Source of the DNA: Diadema setosum
Lineage: Eukaryota > Echinodermata > Echinoidea > Diadematoida > Diadematidae
Reading direction: 5' to 3'
Length of the DNA: 64,000 bases
NCBI GenBank assembly: GCA_033980235.1
Contig: CM067077.1
Location: 9,208,602-9,272,601 of the forward strand
Part shown: piece after piece, positions 58,001-64,000 of the stretch
Layout of the letters: each line of letters opens with the position of its first letter
Position numbering within the stretch: position 1 is the stretch's first letter
Translations under genes and position numbers: made by a program
The notes under the pieces: model-generated
Told to the model about the DNA's origin: nothing
Databases searched by the model: none
Seen by the model: the letters and a program-made list of their open reading frames with translations, nothing else

Positions 58001-61000
58001 GGACACAACACAGGCCAGCAAAGAGCAAACATGGTGGATGGTGCAACAGCTGGAATGAGGCTCTGCACAGACAACTGTCCAGGCCACACAAGACAGGGTG
58101 TTATGAACAGATTGTACATTGAGTCAGGGTCGCTTAGCTCCAATGAGCCCTCCCGCAAAATCATAAAAATATGTATACACACCTCACCGTAACACTGGAA
58201 AGCAGACAGGCTGGGCACCGACATGATGATCGAAGGGACGCTCTGGTCACTCACAATTGCACTAAAAGGTGCAGAACAGGCCAGCACAGCTTCTCACATA
58301 AGTTGGTAGTTGTCTAGTCTACATCAAAACATAGAAATAGAATCTAAATAAATAAATCACATCATGGAAATCATGAGAGAACTGCAAGTAGTGCAATGAG
58401 TAGACTGAGCTCATGTGGCTGAAGTGAAGGACAACATCAACAACGTTGGAAGTCGAGTTTGCACTTTGGTTGCTTAGGCAGAAATAAATCAAGTCAAATC
58501 CCGATGTAAACCTAGTAAATTTTCTTTTGTAACTTGTTTGATCATGGGTGTCTACATACACTAACGTTATCGTGTGGTTACACTTGGGACTCGTGTCACT
58601 AGCGTAGCGCTAGCCTGGCTTTCTAAATTCTGTATAACACTCGTACAGTGCGTCAGCACACGATGGACAGTCGGCCATCTAAAGTACCACTCTTGGCTTA
58701 GCTTTCGTTCATTGCTATTCTGTCACTGTCAGTTTGGTTTTATTTTGAGGAAAAATATTACGAAAAGATGAAAAGAAAGATTATTTGAAGCTGGTAGCAA
58801 CGAAGAATTTACTGACAAAAAATAACACATGTGGGACTAGGCTCAGTTATCGTCCGCGTAAACTCGAAAACGAGTAGTGAAAGCTAGCATACAGAGAATC
58901 TCAAAAGAATTTCTAATAATGCCAGCAGGGCAATTAATCCTAAAACTACGGAAGATTCTACTCTAGAATGCAACATTTACCTTTTGTCAGCGAGAGTCGT
59001 AATCACCTCCGTCATATTCAGATCTGAGCAGTCGATGGGTTGCACATACGCAATGCAGACATAACACGGGAAATTTCATGCGAACGATACGCAACCTCGG
59101 ACAGAACGGCGCGAAACAAGGAGGTAAGCAAGACATGGGAACAATCTGTCTGAGTTACGCGCGTTCAGAACACACGTAACGAAGACCGATTGGCGATTCT
59201 GTCCACCGTTCGTGCGTCCCACCTAGCGGAGCGTACCCACTGAACGCACGTAACATACTGGACAGAATTAGAAAAGGAAGCTGAAGCTAGATAACTAAAT
59301 GTTCTGAAAAGACAGCTATGCTTGTGGCGTGAAACCGAAGGCAGATGTCTTAACTTCAGGGTAGTGTCAGCGTTTCTGTGTTAAATCGAACGACACTGGA
59401 GTGTCTCAACTAGCAGTTACGTACGTTCGCGGCGTGGACAGAAAATTGAATTTGGTAACTTTGAAGACGGATATTAAATATTTGATTTAATTTTCTGTTG
59501 AATTAGTGAAACCTAACTTGAAACTGTCGTCAGCAAAGTGTATTTGACACAAAATAACTGCACTCTGACGCCTGGAAACCAAACGAAATTGAGGCCGAAC
59601 GTACGTAACTGAAGTAGGACAGAACGCCGACCTTTTCGGTCCAGCTTGCTTTCCACTCTCTCAAAACTTTTGTAATCGTTCAGGGCGAACAAGAAAATGA
59701 TTTCTCGGTGCGTTGGTGATAAATTTTGAATTATAATCCACCCAGGATGCGTGTCTTCTAAGAAAATTTATTTTTATACAAGTTGCAATGTATGTCAATT
59801 TTTATTTCAAATTTGCACATTATCAATAATATTAAATAAAAACAAACAAACCAGCACATCACAAAAAAATAACAACAGGACTCAACGAGGTTGAATATTT
59901 TATTTCACCTTACCACATTTATTCAAGAAATAAAGAAAAAAAGATGATTCAAACAAATATTTTCAAATGAAATTGCTCCATGTCTTGAGTGCATAAAACT
60001 ACCCATTTACCGTGGAATTGCCCATATCTTTAAAGTCTATGATCTGCCATGTTCCTCCTGTATACTATACAATAGATGTGTGAATAGTCTTATGGATCTT
60101 TGAATTTTTTATCCCTTTTCAAATGAAAATTCATTTTATTTTTTCTGATATACAGTGTATAAAGATGGAAGTTGTAAGTGCACAGAGAATCTTGTAGATC
60201 ATTATTTGCTATGTATGTATGGCTTCATCATAGTCATACACTTGTAGCTCTTAACAATGCGGCCGTGATTTGGCAAAACAACGCATCTGAAAATTTGTGG
60301 TTTTTCAGGTTTTTAGCGTATTAGATAAATTATGCCATTTTTTATCATCTGTCAAAATTTCAGCTCTGAAAGTGATATCAATTTTTAGAAAAATGCATTT
60401 GAATTTCAGCGATTTTTCAAAATAAGTCCAAATAATTTGGCAAAACAACGTAACTTACTTACGTTGTTCTGCCAAAACAGTTGCTGTCCCTGAATCTCAT
60501 TTGAGCTTCCGTTTTTCTGGCAGAATAACGCATCTTCTTTGTGTGACATGGCAGAACAACGTAACTGCTGCAGTTACGTTGTTTTGCCATGTCACACAAC
60601 GAAGATGCGTTGCCTCGGACTGATCTGAACCGCCGCCCTGTGCGCGAGACCATTCGAAAAGAAGTGGATGACATGCAGTAACTGCCGAGTACCAAAACGC
60701 AGATACGTTGTTTTGCCAAATCACATTCCCTGCGCAGGATGATGCGCAGAGAGGCTTTACGCTGCACGTTGCAGATACGTTGTTCTGCCTTGCTACAGCC
60801 GAGTACCAAAATGCAGATACGTTGTTTTGTCAAATCACATTCCCTGCGCAGAATGATGCGCAGAGAGGCTGCACGCTGCACGCTGCAGATACGTTGTTCT
60901 GCCTTGCTACTGCTCAGTGCGAGGTAAGATACGTTGTTCTGCCGTGCTACTGCCGTGGTGCGCAGAACAACTTGCGTTGTTTTGCCAAACCACGCACGTG

Positions 61001-63688
61001 GTCCGAAGTTTGGGTGTTTTGGCAAAACAACGTATCTACAAAAAATCTTTGATATTTTGAACAAAAAAGCTCTTTTTGACTTAAATTCTGACTAGATACT
61101 AGAAGAATGATATAAGCCATATTTTTAAAAAAGTTTCTTGGAAAATTAATCAACTGGAGAGAAATGGGAGCAATTCTAGTACTCTGAGGCTTCAAAATCT
61201 AAAATCGCGAATATCTCAAAAGTACCAAAATGCAGATACGTTGTTTTGCCAAATCACGGCCGAATGTTATCAACAGGTCTGATTCCTACAGATTTCTGTA
61301 CTCTGCTGCTTTGATATGAGTTCGAAAACAAATTGTTTCATAGATGAAATTATCCCATACAATGTACGTTCCATTACATACTGAATCTAGAATCTGGTCT
61401 GTGTTCAAAGTGTTTTGGGGTCATACACATTGGTTAACTGTCAACTTTCAGGCAGCAGAGTACAGCAAGTGCTTCAATGGCTTGCCCTCTGCTAGAGGAT
61501 TGTTCAGCCCCCCACTAATGGTCAACAGACAGGGACAATGCTGGACCTCAAAAGAGGGGGGTACTTGGTGTGAAGGATTAGGCCAACCTGTAATTAGAGC
61601 CCCTCAAAGCTTAACAAAGGGCGAGGGAGGGGAAAAGATGAAAGGCATTAGCTCCTTGGGTGTATGGACTCCTTTGAATCTAGGACTGGCTTAGAGTGTG
61701 TAATGGGTGCTGCATAATCAGCAGGAAGCATTGTGAAGCCACCATCCACAAGTGATCACAGTGCATACATGAGGAAAGGGGAGAAGAAAATCTGTGTAGT
61801 CCCTACCACTAGATACGGTGTGTGTTGACTCACTTGTGAGATGGCTTTATAGTGAGGAACACACAAGAAGAAGACTGACCCTGTATGATAAGGAACTTCC
61901 TTGTTCCGTGGCAATGCATGCATTTCTCTGTCTATTCAGCATCTTCATCTTCAGAAAATATTCATACATAGTTTCGGGAGGATTGTTCGGATAAAAAAAA
62001 AATGTTTATAGGGAGGATGAAAACATAACGCGTAGCCTGCATGAGATTTTGAAGTGCTCAATAGATATATCTTATCTTCCACAACCTTTGTGATGGCATT
62101 TAAAGGTCAGCTGTGGGGAGTTCACTGCTCTTAAGTTCAAGTATAAGAACATACAGGTTGTACAGTAAGGGTACCGGTTTTCGACACTTTAGCACATTTC
62201 CTTGTTTACCATCAATACTGCACCGTTTTACCTCGGAATTTCGATATGAAGTTGAGCTACAAAGGCCAATAATAATATGCCTTGAACAAATTCCAATTTG
62301 AATGCACTTGTGTTCAATTTTAGCGATTTCCGTCACGCCGTCGCTGGCATCAGATTTCGACACCCAGCATCATTTTCCGACACAATCACAGCGCGCATCA
62401 CGCATAAATCACATGGCGCGTACAGTATGCGTACACTGCATTGTGGACGCAAACCAGCAAAGTACCGGCGCAAGAACTTGTTGTTTCCTCTATAACATGT
62501 CTTATAATGGGAATGTCGAAATCTGGTGCCACATTCTCAAAACCAACTCTTTCTACAAGTTTGCTCATTTATCACGAATTCAGCCATGAAATTACTGAAG
62601 TCGATTATGAAATCAAACATCAGGATTTGGCAAACAAACTGATACTAAAGTAAGATAACCGGCATGGGTGAATTTCATTTTACGGCGATGTTTACAAAAT
62701 GCGTCATTATTGTTTGAACACCTAAAAATGGCCGACATCAAAATTTCTGCTGACACTGTGTTGCTTTTCTTTCAAATATTCTACCGTCGGATTATGATGA
62801 CAAGTGACAAACGGTGTTTATAAGACTAGAAATGTGATTGATAACTTGGTTGATTGTTGAAGTCAGACGTTTGTAATGAGTATAAAATCTAATAAGAATT
62901 ATCTGCTGGGTGTCGAAATCTGGGTCCTGTCGAAAACTAGTGCACTAACGGTACATCTGTTAGAAAATGAATGCCATCTGATAGTTACCATGTCACCTAC
63001 TTCCAAACAGTTTTATTGTTATTTACTTTAACACATTAACCCATTCCTTATTCTAATGTAACTTGCAACTTCCAAGCATCATCCCTTCAATACTTTCTTC
63101 GAGACTGAACTGCTATAGACAAGTGGGACTAAAAGCTTGTAGCAAAGACCCTCCCTTAAAGCTTTACTTCACTGTAAATCCTTGCTGTCTTACATTGTTC
63201 ATTGGAATAACAAACATCCTTGATTTACATGTAATAGGAAGGAAGACTCTAGTTTTGCCCCACTTTGCCTGCTCCCAACTCTCCAACGAAATTATGAGAT
63301 AGGTGTTGTTTTCGAATGTTTCCAATGTGTGATTGAGAGAGTTAATGATCTATTTTTGCAAACCTCTGATTCTCTTGCAGCAAAGTCTTTATAATGTCAG
63401 CTTTCTAGAACTACAATGTAAGTTACATGATCATCACTGTTTTGTTTTGTTTTTATAGTGCTTTTTTGCATATTACCTGTAATATGTAAGTTATGCATAC
63501 ATTTACAATTGTAGGGTCAGAACTCTGTTTATTACATTCTCTCCTTTCCCTCTTTTATAGCTTGTGCCGGCTGAAGGAAGCACCAATGGGTCTGATACAG
63601 CATCCGTAACCACGGATACAAGGGGGGATTCCCAACCCCCAGCAGAGAGGACAGGGGGCATCGGAGACTCCAGACCACCCTCCTTTCA
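42739..63688 (+). CDS. dvl: dishevelled, 5' part (DIX domain); gene runs off the right edge
   Basis: Cytoplasmic Wnt transducer that polymerises through its DIX domain to recruit Axin to Frizzled/LRP6 (family knowledge). Exons seen: 42739-42902, 48312-48381, 63561-63688. Phases join exactly: 54 codons plus 2 bases, then 70 bp, then 42 codons plus 2 bases. Residues 1-82 form the DIX domain, starting [20 protein letters not shown] and ending [12 protein letters not shown]. Exon 3 ends in [15 protein letters not shown], almost identical to vertebrate DVL ([15 protein letters not shown]). The 70-bp exon 2 matches vertebrate DVL gene structure as I recall it. PDZ and DEP exons lie beyond 64 kb. 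There are two possible start Mets; the second gives the usual MEET start. Confidence 0.97.
42903..44423. other. dvl intron 1, 5' part
   Basis: CpG-containing and GCTGCTG-rich near 43130-43210, perhaps an extension of the promoter region. No element recognised. Confidence 0.4.
44424..44690 (+). mobile_element. TTAA-family MITE, subfamily 3, truncated copy
   Basis: TTAA|AGGGATGGTATAGTTTTGG start, TTTGATGAAAGTTGGTTTTG middle, GGATATCTCGGCCATC; the right arm is lost and a C16 run is inserted. Confidence 0.8.
44800..47440. other. dvl intron 1, middle part
   Basis: AT-rich with a T-run near 45421; no elements or exons recognised. Confidence 0.45.
47448..47830 (+). mobile_element. TTAA-family element, subfamily 4, copy 2
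   Basis: TTAA|AGGTCCTGTTTACCTTTGGG start; AAAATATAAGGAGATATAAT and GCTGGGTTTTTGTTTCATCT match 38235-38590. A partial inverted copy is at 54727-54879. Confidence 0.82.
48312..48381 (+). CDS. dvl: dvl exon 2: C-terminal DIX
   Basis: 70 bp encoding [20 protein letters not shown] plus VVSW, the most conserved DIX segment. Polypyrimidine acceptor (TTTGTTTTGCAG) and perfect GTAAGT donor. Confidence 0.98.
48938..50601 (+). mobile_element. TTAA-family MITE, subfamily 3, split by a nested element
   Basis: TTAA at 48934-48937 and 50602-50605. Left half ends near TTATTATTAGCAC; right half resumes at TTTTTGATATCTCAGCC. Between them is the TGTCTCGCC element. Confidence 0.88.
49160..50443 (+). mobile_element. 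TGTCTCGCC-ended element rich in GGTCAAAGGTCA, nested
   Basis: Left TTTGTCTCGCCCACCGG, right TGGGCGAGACACAATTTGG; the terminal TGTCTCGCCCA is an 11-bp perfect inverted repeat. Near the left end are repeated CGTCCGTC units. The interior has two repeat types: about 180-bp units with ACTTGGGTGATGGATGCACT and about 125-bp units with TTTTAGGGCCCAATGTTA. No transposase. Confidence 0.85.
50610..52880. other. dvl intron 2, unexplained stretch
   Basis: No element ends recognised. A GC-richer patch at 52020-52180 lacks splice-consistent coding. (AC)n near 52525-52555. Confidence 0.45.
52881..53500 (+). mobile_element. GAACGyryGTAAC-motif element, partial copy
   Basis: Terminus GGGCATTTCCACAGTAAATG plus GGTAGTTTTAG matches the inverted right end at about 60023. 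Interior motif pairs GAACGCGTGTAAC...GGACAGAA (53076, 53098) and GAACGCATGTAAC...GGACAGAA (53467, 53489). Right border unknown. Confidence 0.6.
54190..54494 (-). mobile_element. tRNA-derived SINE with a doubled tRNA-like head
   Basis: On the minus strand two heads (54494-54400 and 54374-54290) each contain TGGTCTAGTGGAGATGACGC and GGTTCAAATCC, followed by one body matching 10393-10575. The two heads are nearly identical over about 80 bp. Not a functional tRNA: no acceptor stem pairing is evident. Confidence 0.82.
54727..54879 (-). mobile_element. TTAA-family element, subfamily 4, inverted partial copy
   Basis: Ends CCCAAAGGTAAACTGGACCT|TTAA; contains TGATATCTCCTTAT, GTGATATCTTGAACAT. Confidence 0.8.
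55316..55665 (+). mobile_element. TTAA-family MITE, subfamily 3, eroded copy
   Basis: AGGGATGGTAAGTATTGG to AAAGCTAAAGTCATACCATC; TTAA flanks are not preserved. Confidence 0.8.
56230..58310. repeat. three-copy diverged segmental duplication
   Basis: Units start near 56260, 57135 and 57716. They share AGGCCATGGCTTCT (two copies), ACTGTAGAAAG, CACAnTTTGC, ATTAAaTCATGTATGCAnTA and an aGCTCTGTACATA-type block. A second part, AAAGCAGACAGGCTrGGCA to CAGnGCTTCT, is at 57459 and 58199. No coding support. Confidence 0.75.
58927..60023 (-). mobile_element. GAACGyryGTAAC-motif element, about 1.1 kb
   Basis: Right terminus (reverse strand) TGGGCAATTCCACGGTAAAT plus GGGTAGTTTTA. The left end is guessed at GGGCAATTAATCC. 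The core has at least five motif copies: 59082, 59154 (inverted), 59242, 59416 (inverted), 59597. Each lies near GGACAGAA or its complement. No plausible ORF. Confidence 0.6.
60261..61261 (+). mobile_element. GGCAAAACAACGTATC-motif element, about 1.0 kb
   Basis: Terminal inverted repeat CGGCCGTGATTTGGCAAAAC with four-base AATG flanks on both sides. At least 13 copies of GGCAraACAACGtAtC in both orientations, plus two tandem units of about 115 bp at 60700-60900. A 201-aa ORF across it is a by-product of the repeats. Confidence 0.75.
62165..62955 (+). mobile_element. TTTCGACA-motif element, about 0.8 kb
   Basis: GGTACCGGTTTTCGACA at the left; GTCGAAAACTAGTGCACTAA then CGGTAC at the right. CAGATTTCGACACCCAGCA at 62351 occurs perfectly inverted at 62904-62922. 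At least six TTTCGACA-like motifs in both orientations. Confidence 0.6.
62960..63560. other. dvl intron 2, 3' end
   Basis: No repeat or exon recognised. The polypyrimidine tract and acceptor of exon 3 close it. Confidence 0.5.
63561..63688 (+). CDS. dvl: dvl exon 3: linker after DIX
   Basis: Encodes [12 protein letters not shown], a Thr/Ser-rich stretch and [15 protein letters not shown]. Acceptor TCTTTTATAG, donor CA|GTAAGT. The next exon is outside the window. Confidence 0.96.
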
Positions 63689-64000
63689 GTAAGTTGCCAT
63701 GGTAACTTGGGGATAGTATAGTGATAGGAATCAATGACATGCCATTTATGCAGCACATCCAATACTTTCTGGTACCAGTATTGCAAACAACCCAATACTT
63801 GGGACTACTTGCACAAAGTACAAGTGTACATTCGGTGAATATTTGATTGTAAATAAAGGATCATATTGAAAAAATAAAAGACATTATAAGGACAGAAGCA
63901 TTTTCTGAATCCCGAACTGTATTTGCACTTTTCTTTTGACAACAACATGTGCTACAATGGTCATACTGTAGCATAAAACCGATTCAATTTCCATAGAAAG
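63689..64000 (+). other. dvl intron 3, start
   Basis: GTAAGT donor, then AT-rich intron to the window edge; no further exon. Confidence 0.7.

Noticed and set aside
60459..61064. 201-aa minus-strand ORF
   Set aside because: It lies wholly inside the GGCAAAACAACGTATC array; the peptide repeats mirror the DNA repeats and no domain is seen.

Overview
This window is nuclear DNA from an animal, most likely an invertebrate deuterostome. An echinoderm is my best guess, from the protein sequences, the intron sizes and the kinds of short transposons present; I cannot prove the lineage. Nearly all coding sequence belongs to two signalling genes arranged head to head. The rest is introns and intergenic DNA packed with short non-autonomous mobile elements.

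Gene 1, minus strand, 5409-31244: a complete mind bomb-type E3 ubiquitin ligase (MIB2-like), which acts in Notch ligand endocytosis. I reconstructed 17 coding exons by hand. Every intron is GT-AG, every phase matches, and the total of 3156 bp encodes 1051 residues plus a stop. Domain order is MIB/HERC2, ZZ, MIB/HERC2, one MIB REPEAT, about nine ankyrin repeats, a long low-complexity linker and two RING fingers. Several domains look degenerate: the ZZ finger lacks zinc ligands, the second MIB/HERC2 lacks its tryptophan signature, and the second REPEAT module is missing.

Gene 2, plus strand, 42739 to beyond 63688: the 5' part of dishevelled, the Wnt signal transducer. Three exons encode the DIX domain and the start of the acidic/proline-rich linker. 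Intron 2 is 15 kb, and PDZ and DEP lie off the window. Human MIB2 and DVL1 both lie in 1p36.33, so this close pairing may preserve an old linkage.

Region by region: 1-5408 lies downstream of mib2 and holds a 3-copy tandem repeat plus pogo-like and TTAA-flanked elements. 5409-31244 is the mib2 gene, with a MITE 12 nt from one splice donor, a 158-bp tandem array dense in AGGTCAAAGGTCA sites, and an ATGG/ATGA microsatellite. 31245-42738 is the region between the two start codons. 42739-63688 is dvl; its intron 2 holds nested elements, two triplicated non-coding segments, a double tRNA-derived SINE head, and three adjacent about 1-kb elements (58.9-63.0 kb), each full of its own short motif repeated in both orientations.

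Mobile-element themes: (i) several families use TTAA targets, including an 85-bp TTAA|CCC...GGG|TTAA piggyBac-like micro-element in five copies; (ii) pogo-like CAGTnnaACCT termini at TA sites; (iii) foldback elements with TTTTCGC or GGCGGATCCAGG arms; (iv) TGTCYCGCC-ended elements carrying many GGTCAAAGGTCA repeats. No rRNA, functional tRNA, CRISPR array or autonomous transposase gene was seen.
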